DNA of 64,000 bases from Paenibacillus algorifonticola. Its GTDB lineage: Bacteria; Bacillota; Bacilli; Paenibacillales; Paenibacillaceae. Position 1 is the stretch's first letter. Each line of letters opens with the position of its first letter. The notes under the pieces are model-generated. The model saw only the letters and a program-made list of their open reading frames with translations, did not search any database and was not told the DNA's origin. A program made the position numbers and the translations under genes. Below, in pieces: positions 53,047 through 61,451 of this stretch. The DNA is taken from NCBI RefSeq assembly GCF_000971975.1, contig NZ_LAQO01000001.1:1-64000 (forward strand), given 5' to 3'.

Positions 53047-54591
53047 TTATTCCTTCACTTTGGCATACCATTCTTGGACGCGCTTGGTGACGGCCTCGCC
53101 TCCAGCTTTATTCCAACGGTCCACGAACTCTTCAAATTTCTCTATTGGCCATTCGCCAATGACGATTTTCGTCAGATATTCTTGGAAAAGTTTATGAGAT
53201 TGGATATCCGGGAAGCCTTCGTACACCGTATTCGGCAATCCGTCGCCGGCGATTCGACGCGCATCGGACGTGCTGACCGCGAAGACATCCTGCACCATCT
53301 TCTGCATGTCTTCCGGGATCGTCTCCTTGATCCTTACATCCATGTCTTCCTTGGTCGTCAGATTGCGCATCCCAAGCGCGATAGGTCGGCTGTCCTCTGG
53401 CGGCAATATGACCTTCTTGCCGTTTACGACTTCATGCTGCTGCCCCTCGATGCCAAAGCGAATAAATTCATCGTTGCTTTGGTCATAGAAGAAATCGAGC
53501 AGCTTAAGGGAATATTCGGCTTTATCCTTTGCGGCAGTCGGGATCATCCACTCCGGCTCGCCCATGCTCTTCTGCGTCACAAAGCCTTCAAAACCTTCGG
53601 CCTTAGGTACCGGCATGCCGACTACGTAAGCATCCGGTGCTCCTTTGAGCATCGCAGTATAGCGTTCGCGGAGGTTGGCCGGAAGGTGATACCAGCTGCC
53701 GACCAGGTTATTGTTGATTTTGGCCTGCCAAACATCACCTTTGTTCAGAAATGTCTCATTGTCTAACAGCTTCTCTTCATATAACTCACGAATATAGGCG
53801 ATAGCAGCCTTCATATTTTTCGTAACGCCGGCGTATTGAATCTCTCCTTCGTAGATATCCCATTCCGGTACGCCTTCCCACATCGCGACACCATACATGC
53901 CGAACAGGTGGTCCATCCACTTGCCAAACTCGCGTCCCGAGGTAGGCAGCTCATCCGCTTTGCCATTGCCGTTCGGGTCCTTGTCCCGGAATGCCCGCAG
54001 AACCTCTTTATACTCCTCTGTTGTTTTCGGCACAGACAATCCCACCTTGTCCAGCCAGTCCTGACGGATCATCGGCGCCCGCTCGGGTACGAGAAACACC
54101 TTAGGCACATAATAAATATGGCCGTCCGGGGAAGCTGACCGTACGATATCCCATGCTTCTTCCGGAATGTTCTTCCATACATTAGGTGCGTACTTCGGCA
54201 GCAAATCATCGAGCGCCAAAGCGCCGCCTTGCTTGATTAACGTCTGCTCGATGCCCCCAATCGGACGGAGAATGTCCGGCAGGTCATCGGACGCAATCAT
54301 CAAATTCAGAAATTCCGTTGGCTCCGAGCCTGGTGCCGTCGTCATCAGTTCGTATACGACACCCGTCTTCTCCTCCACATATTTCACATGCTCATTATCT
54401 TTGCCCGGAATGGTTCCTACGCCCATATGGCTTTTGAATACTTTCACCGTAACGGGCATGTTCTTCTCCGCGTCATTCACGGAAGCTGCAGGCTTCTCTC
54501 CGTTGCCCGTGCAGCCAGAGAGAATCGAAACGACCAGCAGCGATACCAAAGCGGATACTCTGGCCGACTTTCCAAAAACATGTTTCATCAT
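53047..54591 (-). CDS. extracellular sugar-binding lipoprotein, pectin locus
   Basis: Start ATG 54591 (MMKHVFGKSARVS) follows AAAAGGGGAACTG. The 514-residue protein has lipobox LSGC with cleavage before Cys, then a large solute-binding domain of the LplA type with DPNGNGKADE. It is paired with two permease genes just upstream and should capture oligogalacturonide or rhamnogalacturonide fragments at the cell surface. It is a distant paralogue of the protein at 34554. Confidence 0.9.
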   Translation of the reverse strand: MMKHVFGKSARVSALVSLLVVSILSGCTGNGEKPAASVNDAEKNMPVTVKVFKSHMGVGTIPGKDNEHVKYVEEKTGVVYELMTTAPGSEPTEFLNLMIASDDLPDILRPIGGIEQTLIKQGGALALDDLLPKYAPNVWKNIPEEAWDIVRSASPDGHIYYVPKVFLVPERAPMIRQDWLDKVGLSVPKTTEEYKEVLRAFRDKDPNGNGKADELPTSGREFGKWMDHLFGMYGVAMWEGVPEWDIYEGEIQYAGVTKNMKAAIAYIRELYEEKLLDNETFLNKGDVWQAKINNNLVGSWYHLPANLRERYTAMLKGAPDAYVVGMPVPKAEGFEGFVTQKSMGEPEWMIPTAAKDKAEYSLKLLDFFYDQSNDEFIRFGIEGQQHEVVNGKKVILPPEDSRPIALGMRNLTTKEDMDVRIKETIPEDMQKMVQDVFAVSTSDARRIAGDGLPNTVYEGFPDIQSHKLFQEYLTKIVIGEWPIEKFEEFVDRWNKAGGEAVTKRVQEWYAKVKE

Positions 54592-54680
54592 GTGTTCAGT
54601 TCCCCTTTTAATGTAATTCATGCTATATATCAAGCCGGAAATTCGGCTTCATACCTCTTTTTCTTCCGCCATAAAACCCA

Positions 54681-55556
54681 TTATTCTTTCAAGGAGCCCA
54701 GCATAGAGCCTTTCACAAAATATTTTTGCAAATAAGGATATACGAGCACAATCGGGATCGTAGCGAATAAAATTGTAGCCGCTTTCAACGTTGTCGTATT
54801 GAAATCGTAGTCACCCAGAACCAGATTGACTGCGGCAAGCTCCTCCGGAGAGGTCAAATAAGCGCGAAGCTTCGTTTGCAGCGGCCATTTCTCCGGATCG
54901 CGGATGAACAGCACCGCCCGCTGGAAGGTATTCCAATAGCCTACCGCATAAAACAGGCTTACGGTGGCAATCACCGGCTTCGAGAGCGGCATATAGATTC
55001 GGAATAAGATGCCGGCCTCATTGCAGCCGTCGATCCGTGCGGAATCATCAAGCTCTTTCGGAATACCTGTAAAGAAGGTACGGATAATGATCATGTTGAA
55101 CGTCCCGATCACCCCCGGAAAAATGAGCGACCATAGCGAGTTCATCATGCCCAGCTCGCGCACCGTTAGAAAAAACGGGATCATCGGCGCATTGAAGATC
55201 ATGGTAATGATAATACCGAGCATGATCGGCTTGCGGATGAGAAATTGCTTGTGCGATAACGGATAAGCCGTCAGCACCGAGAACAGCATGCTCAGCAAAG
55301 TTCCGGCCACCGTTATATAAACGGTGATACCGAACGACCTCCACAGTCCAGTGTTCTGCAAAATATGCGACCAGGATGCCGTCGTGAATTCAACAGGGAG
55401 CAGAAACACCTGCTTGGAATCCGCCGCGATCGGCGAGCTGAAGGAAACGGCCAGCAGTTGAAGGAGCGGAAGCAGCATTGTGGCAGCCGCAGCAATTAGA
55501 AACGCGTAATTGAAAAACTGGAATAGTTGATCTCCTGTTGTCTTTCTCATCACCAC
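54681..55556 (-). CDS. carbohydrate ABC transporter permease (YtcP/LplC type)
   Basis: 291 residues with six membrane helices and the EAA loop ELDDSARIDGCNEAGILFRIYMP. It overlaps the upstream partner permease by seven bases and is followed by the binding lipoprotein gene. The ATPase is not encoded here. Confidence 0.92.
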   Translation of the reverse strand: MVMRKTTGDQLFQFFNYAFLIAAAATMLLPLLQLLAVSFSSPIAADSKQVFLLPVEFTTASWSHILQNTGLWRSFGITVYITVAGTLLSMLFSVLTAYPLSHKQFLIRKPIMLGIIITMIFNAPMIPFFLTVRELGMMNSLWSLIFPGVIGTFNMIIIRTFFTGIPKELDDSARIDGCNEAGILFRIYMPLSKPVIATVSLFYAVGYWNTFQRAVLFIRDPEKWPLQTKLRAYLTSPEELAAVNLVLGDYDFNTTTLKAATILFATIPIVLVYPYLQKYFVKGSMLGSLKE

Positions 55557-56518
55557 AACCCCTGTTCTGTTTTTCGAGCCATGCGGTTAAATATCCACAA
55601 TAACACGAATCCGATGACCGACTGGAATAATCCGATCGCTGTCGTGACGCTGTACTGCCCTTGCAGCACGCCTGCCCGGTATACGTACGTCTCGATGATA
55701 TCACCGACCGAATACGTCATCGGCGTCAATAAATTATAAATCTGATCAAAGCCAAGCTCCAAGAAATTCCCAATATTTAATAGGAACAGTACCAGTATCG
55801 TCGGGAACATGGTAGGCAGCGTAATATGGATCGTCTGCTTCCACCGATTTGCCCCGTCCATCACAGCCGCTTCATATAAGCTTGGATTAATGCCTGCGAT
55901 CGCGGCCAAGTAGATAATCGTTCCCCAGCCCACATCCTTCCAAATGCCGGAGATAACGACGATAGCTCGAAAATATTGCTGCTCCTGCATGAACAGAATC
56001 GTTTCCTGCCCGAACCATCCGCGCATCATATTGAAGACGCCCTGACTCGACAGCAATTCGAATACGATGCCCCCAACGACGACCCAGGATAGAAAGTGCG
56101 GAAGATAGAATAAACTTTGCATAACCCGTTTGGCAAGCATCAACCTGACTTCATTAAAGAGAAGAGCTAAGATAATCGGTGCCGGGAACCCAAAAACAAG
56201 CTGATAAAGGGCGATTGTCGCCGTATTCCTTAATACTAAATAGAAGTCTTCATACGTGAAAATAAATTTGAAGTTGTCGAGCCCAACCCACGAGCTTGAC
56301 AGTATGCCTTTAAAAATCTGATAGTCTTGAAACGCGATCACGCTGCCGGCCAGCGGTAAATATTTAAATACGAGATAATAGATGATGCCAGGCAGTATCA
56401 TGACGTAAAGCATCCAATACTTTCGCATATTAACGAGATAACGATTCTCCATCAAGTTGAATCTCCCAGTCGATACGCGAGTGGAGCCAGGCTCCAAATG
56501 ATCCTGCGTATTTGCCAT
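55550..56518 (-). CDS. carbohydrate ABC transporter permease (YteP/LplB type)
   Basis: 322 residues with six membrane helices (MLYVMILPGIIYYLVFKYLP) and the EAA-like motif EAAVMDGANRWKQTIHITLP. The ATG at 56518 follows AAGGAGGTTCACG. It is the first gene of the importer and lies about 290 bases after the pectate lyase gene. Confidence 0.92.
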   Translation of the reverse strand: MANTQDHLEPGSTRVSTGRFNLMENRYLVNMRKYWMLYVMILPGIIYYLVFKYLPLAGSVIAFQDYQIFKGILSSSWVGLDNFKFIFTYEDFYLVLRNTATIALYQLVFGFPAPIILALLFNEVRLMLAKRVMQSLFYLPHFLSWVVVGGIVFELLSSQGVFNMMRGWFGQETILFMQEQQYFRAIVVISGIWKDVGWGTIIYLAAIAGINPSLYEAAVMDGANRWKQTIHITLPTMFPTILVLFLLNIGNFLELGFDQIYNLLTPMTYSVGDIIETYVYRAGVLQGQYSVTTAIGLFQSVIGFVLLWIFNRMARKTEQGLW

Positions 56519-56810
56519 CGTGAACCTCCTTCGCTTCTTGTAACGCCATCTTACCTGTTCAAGTGCAGTATAAACAATTGATCAATTCAACATGGCACAC
56601 ACAAATCCGCGATCTCGCCCAAATTGGACGAATAGCGCACTCAGACCGCGATAGGTTGATGAACAAATGCGGCTGCCCCACCGTTCAGATGCGCTTCCTC
56701 CGGCATGAAAAAAAGCCGCAGCAGCAAGGCTTCAGCGGATTTGTTGATGCTGTGGCGGATTGGTTTGTTGACATCCTTTTTTCTAGCTTGTTCATTGGTT
56801 ACCTGTTTAC
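56519..56810. other. intergenic region before the importer genes
   Basis: About 290 bases. It contains the pectate lyase terminator near 56712-56735 and a TATACT hexamer beside the palindrome AATTGATCAATT that may be part of the importer promoter. No gene with a ribosome binding site was found. Confidence 0.4.
56712..56735 (-). terminator. candidate terminator after the pectate lyase
   Basis: AAGCC / GGCTT arms with a GC-rich loop and TTTTTTTC on the minus strand. The stem is short, so confidence is moderate. It lies about 75 bases beyond the stop. Confidence 0.4.
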
Positions 56811-59800
56811 TTATTGTTTACACTGTAAAGCAGGACTGCTGCTTCCGATCAGGTCGTATTCGCAAGAAGATGAATCATGCCACGCTTTCCTTAAAGTGTT
56901 ATCCGATACTGCGGGCGTCCCGAGTGTCCTAACCTTCACGGTATTGGACTTTTCTGATTTTCCGCTGGCGTTTTGGGCTACGATGTAATAGGTGTATTCG
57001 ACACCTGGCTTTACCGTACGGTCATAATAAGCACCTACCTTGGCCGAACCGGGATTGTATACACTCTCGCCAACGGATTCCCTATAAATGTTGTATTGGG
57101 TTGCATCCCCACGGGCTGCCCAGATGAGCCCGACGAATGATTGGCCCACCAACCCCGTAATCAGATCGGAAGAAGCGCAGGGTACGGGCACTGCAATAGT
57201 AAGCGCATCGCTTTGTGCCGACTCTCCCATTTCGTTCACTGCCGATATTTTGTAGCTGTAGCCCGTCTCCGTTACATTAATGCCCTTGTCGAGAAAGCCG
57301 GCCGACTCGGTGCTGCCTATCTGGGCATAAGCATTTTCGCTATTCCCTTTTCTGTAAAGGTTGTAACGTTCAGCCCCGTCTACCGGATGCCATTGCATTT
57401 CGAAAGCGGAGGTCGTAACTGAACCTGCTAAAATGCCTGAAGGTGCTTGCGGAAGGAGCACGGGTTGCCTAGTCGCGGCACTTACGCTGCTTGACTGGCC
57501 TGACTCGCCGCCAATCCCTACCGTCGATACCTTATAGTAATAGGCGGAGGAAGGACTCACCGTCTTATCGGTGTATTCAGCCGTTAACGAACTGCCAATC
57601 TTATGGTAAGGGCCTTCCGGTGCTGCTGCTCTGTATATGTTGTAGCTTGTTGGATCGTCCGCCGCTGTCCAGCCAAGCTCCACGCTCATGCTCTTTGCCA
57701 TTGAAACGGTTAACCCCGTAGGCACAGGCGGTACCGGCTGCGCGGGATCAAAAGTAACTACTTCCGCAATATCGGAATATGGAGATTCACCTCCGGCATT
57801 CAAGGCTGATACTTTATATTGATAGGTAATCCCTTGAACGATGGCCGTATCCTCATACCCTGCCGTTGCGGAGCTGGCAACTGCTTTAAATACATCGTTT
57901 ATAGAAGAGGAACGATAAATGAGATAAGAGGCTGCGTCACTCGCCGGCGACCAATTAAGTGAAACAGAGTCGCCTGATGCGAAAGCTGCCGTAAACCTGG
58001 AAGGACCGCCGGCTGGAGGTTCTGTTTGCGGCTTTGTCGGCTTAAGGACAACATAATAGCTGCCTTTCGAAGTGCTGCCATTCGCCCCCATCGTTACCAA
58101 AGACCCAGCAGAATAAAACTTTTTGTATAGTCGATACTGCACCGGTTGATCATCTGATATAGTCTCGCCCGTTTCCTCATAGACGGATAACCATGCAGGA
58201 ATCTCAGGAATCCTCGTATCGTAAACCACATATACCTCTGCATCGGCAACCAGATAGAAGGAAAGCAGGTCACTGCTTGTAGCGCTTCTAGATTCCATCG
58301 CCGCCCTAATCCATTCCATGCCTATCAGCGCATCCGGAATGGTTACGAGCTTGTAAATTTTGGAGCCGGTCGCTCTATCTCCGTACTCCACGTCTCCTGG
58401 CTGAAAATTGTGCTGAACCGACCATTTTGACGCATTTACGCTCCCGTTTTTACTATTATCGTTAATGAAGACATTTCTGACCCATTTCCCGTCCATACTG
58501 GCTATTGGCGTTGGAACAGGCGTTGGTTTCGGTTCTGCCGGCGGTATGAACGGCGGACCGGACCACGCTGCCGGGGTTAAGGGATAATTCGCAGGGAAGC
58601 CGGAAATCGCCAGCTCGTTCAAATAATCTTCCAGATGGGTATATCCATCTCCATTGCTGTCACCGTTTCCGTCGCTCGAATCATTCGGATTCAATCCTTT
58701 TGCTTGTTCCCAGGCGTCGGGTATGCCGTCCCGGTCCGTATCGGCTGGGGCTGTTTCTTTTTTCAATACAGGATACCCGCCTACATCATTCTCATGTCCA
58801 ATAATCGCTCCGGTCTGGTTCCTTACATCATCAACAATCCGCTGATCAACCGCATCCCTTGCCAGAGACGACCCGGAATGGTTCAAAACATGATGGTATG
58901 CAGCTTCCGGTAATTCCGTATGGACGAGAGGGTATTCAAACCGCTCTGGAACCATAATACTAGGCCTGTCAACCTCTATCATGCCCGCCCCCGTATCTGT
59001 ACCGTCCAGAATACCGTTTTTATTGCTGTCGATTAGATTGTTATGGAGATACAGCTTGTAGTTCTCGTTTCCGCGTACAATAGCGTATTGGGGGTCTACA
59101 GAGTTAATCCCTGCTATAAAATAGTTCCCCACGACATTTCCGAACCCCTTGGTACCGGATTCCCCGCCAGCCACATACGGAAACTGGCCCCAGTTGTATA
59201 CGACGTTGTTGACAAAGTCCATCTGTCCTTTCGTTTTGGGATTTCTGTCGTTATTATGAGCATAGAGATTATGATGCATGGTGATGGTATTCATTTCAAT
59301 CAGCCCACCCATAGAATGGGTAAGAAGAGCCTCCGATATAATTGACCACTGAACCGTTATGTTTTTGGATCTGGGATTATCGTAATTCTTGCTTTTTATG
59401 GACAAGACTTCATCCGTCGCCCATGAAAACGAAGAGTGATCGATGATCACATTCTGACAGTCTTCAAAATACATAGCATCATCTTTAACGCTTAGTTCAC
59501 CCATTCGAAAGGTCAAATACCTAATAATGATATCGCTGCAGTCATAGAACCGAATATTGTTAGACCGGATGGTTACGCCGTCTCCCGGCGCAGTCTGCCC
59601 CGCTATGGTGATATTGGACTTATTTTTCAATATAATCTGGGGGGTGGTGATTTCTCCCGATATATCAAATACGATGGTGCGAGGCGTGTCCCCCGCTGTC
59701 GTAAGCGCATCATAGAATGTTCCTGGACCTGTAAGCTCATGGCTTGTGACATGATAAACCTCGCCGCCGCGCCCCCCTAAGGCAGCATATCCGAAACCTT

Positions 59801-59915
59801 CTGCTCCTGGAAATGCCGGCAGTACGGAACTTGCCGCTTTTACTGCGGGATTCTGGAGCGGGAATAAAGCAAAACACAGAACAATACAAAGCATTTGTGC
59901 CAAAAACCTCTTCAT
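56811..59915 (-). CDS. secreted multidomain pectate lyase with FN3 repeats
   Basis: Start ATG 59915 (MKRFLAQMLCIVLCFALF) follows GCGGAGGTGT; the product of 1034 residues has a signal peptide. Domains in order: right-handed parallel beta-helix pectate lyase (about 30-400; AFPGAEGFGYAALGGRGG, VIIDHSSFSWATDEVLS, LYAHNNDRNPK), a calcium-binding DTDRDGIPDAWE / NGDSNGDGYTH stretch (about 405-450), a beta-rich module with EWIRAAMESRS near 545, and four fibronectin type III domains. It cleaves extracellular polygalacturonan by beta-elimination, feeding the importer. The last roughly 35 residues after KVRTLG do not look like FN3 and suggest a C-terminal truncation or frameshift. A perfect cre overlaps its promoter region. 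Confidence 0.92.
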   Translation of the reverse strand: MKRFLAQMLCIVLCFALFPLQNPAVKAASSVLPAFPGAEGFGYAALGGRGGEVYHVTSHELTGPGTFYDALTTAGDTPRTIVFDISGEITTPQIILKNKSNITIAGQTAPGDGVTIRSNNIRFYDCSDIIIRYLTFRMGELSVKDDAMYFEDCQNVIIDHSSFSWATDEVLSIKSKNYDNPRSKNITVQWSIISEALLTHSMGGLIEMNTITMHHNLYAHNNDRNPKTKGQMDFVNNVVYNWGQFPYVAGGESGTKGFGNVVGNYFIAGINSVDPQYAIVRGNENYKLYLHNNLIDSNKNGILDGTDTGAGMIEVDRPSIMVPERFEYPLVHTELPEAAYHHVLNHSGSSLARDAVDQRIVDDVRNQTGAIIGHENDVGGYPVLKKETAPADTDRDGIPDAWEQAKGLNPNDSSDGNGDSNGDGYTHLEDYLNELAISGFPANYPLTPAAWSGPPFIPPAEPKPTPVPTPIASMDGKWVRNVFINDNSKNGSVNASKWSVQHNFQPGDVEYGDRATGSKIYKLVTIPDALIGMEWIRAAMESRSATSSDLLSFYLVADAEVYVVYDTRIPEIPAWLSVYEETGETISDDQPVQYRLYKKFYSAGSLVTMGANGSTSKGSYYVVLKPTKPQTEPPAGGPSRFTAAFASGDSVSLNWSPASDAASYLIYRSSSINDVFKAVASSATAGYEDTAIVQGITYQYKVSALNAGGESPYSDIAEVVTFDPAQPVPPVPTGLTVSMAKSMSVELGWTAADDPTSYNIYRAAAPEGPYHKIGSSLTAEYTDKTVSPSSAYYYKVSTVGIGGESGQSSSVSAATRQPVLLPQAPSGILAGSVTTSAFEMQWHPVDGAERYNLYRKGNSENAYAQIGSTESAGFLDKGINVTETGYSYKISAVNEMGESAQSDALTIAVPVPCASSDLITGLVGQSFVGLIWAARGDATQYNIYRESVGESVYNPGSAKVGAYYDRTVKPGVEYTYYIVAQNASGKSEKSNTVKVRTLGTPAVSDNTLRKAWHDSSSCEYDLIGSSSPALQCKQ

Positions 59916-60260
59916 CTTACACCTCCGCAAAGTTATTAATGTAACCGCTTTCAAAATGTTGTTTGACTATCCTCCCCTAACCATTCCTTTTCCCGAAGCT
60001 TAAAATGGTTCCGGGTCTATATTACTACTCCCGCCTCCTCTTCTTATAGTCAAGGTCATCATAACCCTAGTGAAGAAGTGGCTCAATTGATACATCTTCC
60101 ACCGAATGCACAATTCCGATAATTCATTGGAGTTGAAGAAATTGTATACTCCAGCGGCGATCGGTAGGTTCTAAATATTTCAGTGTACCCTCAAAAAAGC
60201 TTTATGCCCTCCGAATAGTTTTAGTTGTTGCACACACTACATACTCACGGAGGTAATAAA
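59916..60260. other. divergent intergenic region with cre
   Basis: 345 bases between the pectate lyase and stalk-protein starts. It holds the cre at 59940-59953 and presumably both promoters. I see no small gene in it. Confidence 0.5.
59940..59953. promoter_or_regulatory. catabolite response element (cre)
   Basis: TGTAACCGCTTTCA matches the cre consensus TGWAANCGNTNWCA at all 14 positions. It begins 25 bases upstream of the pectate lyase ATG, so CcpA bound here should block transcription when preferred sugars are present. Confidence 0.75.
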
Positions 60261-61040
60261 ATGAAAAAATCAGTAATTTTGGCTGGTGTAGTCTCACTTA
60301 GCCTAATGGCAACCACTGCTTTTGCCGCACCTGGAAATCAAGGCAAAAACGAAGCAACTATTAAAGTCGAAGCAAAAGGTGCTACTGTGAGCGATTCCGT
60401 TTACGGCGACGGAAAGAACGATGGCTCGAAAGGTCTTCAAAATGCGTATGGAAACGTCAAAGATAAACCCGCAGGCGTTCGAATTGCCGAGCTGCTTAAA
60501 ACAAAATATAACATTGATGTGAATGCCGATACTAGTTTAGCTACACTGGTCAATACATTGGAGAAGGATGGAGAACTAAAAGCTGCAGAAGAAGTGCAAG
60601 CCGAGATTGTCTCGCAGGATCCTACCAATATTGAAGAATATAAGAAACTTAGTAAGATAAAAATAAAGCTCGGCAACAAAAGTGTGAAGGTTTATGTAAA
60701 TGGCAAAACGCTAGGTACTGAAGTATCTCCCGTTGTTGAGAGCGGACGCACATTTGTTCCGTTTCGCGCAATCTCCGAGTCGCTGGACGCCATAGTTACT
60801 TATGATAATGTTTCGAAAACGGTGACCGTTACGCGTGACGGTATCGTGGTCAAACTGACGCTAGGCAGTAAAATCGCTACGATTAATGGGAAAGCCGTCA
60901 CGCTTGACGTTGCCGGTAAAGTTAAAAGCAACAGAGTTTTTGTACCACTAAGGTTTCTTAGCGAAGCACTGAACACCAATGTAACATGGGATAAAGAAAC
61001 CTCCAGCGCAATTATCATCGATAAAAATACGGAAGCTTGA
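60261..61040 (+). CDS. secreted stalk-domain protein (copper amine oxidase N-terminal-like)
   Basis: ATG 60261 follows CGGAGGTAATAAA. The 259-residue product has a signal peptide (MKKSVILAGVVSLSLMATT, cleavage near AFA-AP), a charged linker, and a C-terminal stalk domain (PF07833) in which the motif RTFVPFRAISESL and RVFVPLRFLSEAL repeat. Such domains are abundant in Paenibacillus surface proteins and take part in cell-wall attachment or protein interaction. It is not part of an operon. Confidence 0.85.
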   Translation: MKKSVILAGVVSLSLMATTAFAAPGNQGKNEATIKVEAKGATVSDSVYGDGKNDGSKGLQNAYGNVKDKPAGVRIAELLKTKYNIDVNADTSLATLVNTLEKDGELKAAEEVQAEIVSQDPTNIEEYKKLSKIKIKLGNKSVKVYVNGKTLGTEVSPVVESGRTFVPFRAISESLDAIVTYDNVSKTVTVTRDGIVVKLTLGSKIATINGKAVTLDVAGKVKSNRVFVPLRFLSEALNTNVTWDKETSSAIIIDKNTEA

Positions 61041-61189
61041 TTATCTAAGCCCTTTAGCTGATTAGTAACCTTTTCAGGAGCCTTATATTCCTGTACGAAA
61101 CGAATCATGGAGTGCCTATGCATCTCTCTTTCGTACGAGAACCAGCGCGACTCCACTCTTAGAGTTACCGCCAAACTCCTGCTGTAAGG

Positions 61190-61218
61190 TTGCAACCAAA
61201 CAAAGGGTATGTTAAAAT
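61190..61218 (+). promoter_or_regulatory. sigma-A promoter of the ABC-F gene
   Basis: TTGCAA (61190-61195), a 17-base spacer and TAAAAT (61213-61218) predict a start near 61225, giving a leader of about 225 bases before the ABC-F ATG. Confidence 0.55.
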
Positions 61219-61224
61219 TCACTA

Positions 61225-61451
61225 AACTTAACGATAGGAGTTGAAGAGAATAATGTAATATTTCTTGCTGAACGTTTGAAGAATAAAACATCGGGTTTTG
61301 TTCTTTGCGTGCAAGAAAGTTACTTATTCTTTTCACTCAAATATATAGGCTTATTTAGCCCGCGTTGGGCTGAATTTGCTGTATTTTTTGAGCTACAAGA
61401 AGGGTAACTTTCTTGTAGCTCTTTTTTATTTTTCAAAAGGGGGAATTTGTC
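61225..61451 (+). promoter_or_regulatory. transcription attenuator leader of the ABC-F gene
   Basis: The leader contains CAAGAAAGTTAC at 61312-61323, perfectly complementary over 12 bases to 61404-61415. The same downstream region forms the right half of the terminator (61390-61421), so the two structures are mutually exclusive. Near the 5' end AGGAG (61236-61240) precedes ATG TAA at 61253, an extremely short reading frame. A second frame from TTG 61276 runs to a TAA at 61405 inside the terminator loop but has a weak start. The model, a ribosome held on the short frame favouring antitermination, is known for ABC-F genes such as Listeria lmo0919; here it is inference. Confidence 0.65.
61390..61428 (+). 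terminator. conditional terminator before the ABC-F gene
   Basis: GAGCTACAAGAA and TTCTTGTAGCTC form a perfect 12-base-pair stem with loop GGGTAACT, followed by TTTTTTATTTTTC. It lies 31 bases before the ABC-F ATG and is the terminator half of the attenuator. Confidence 0.85.
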
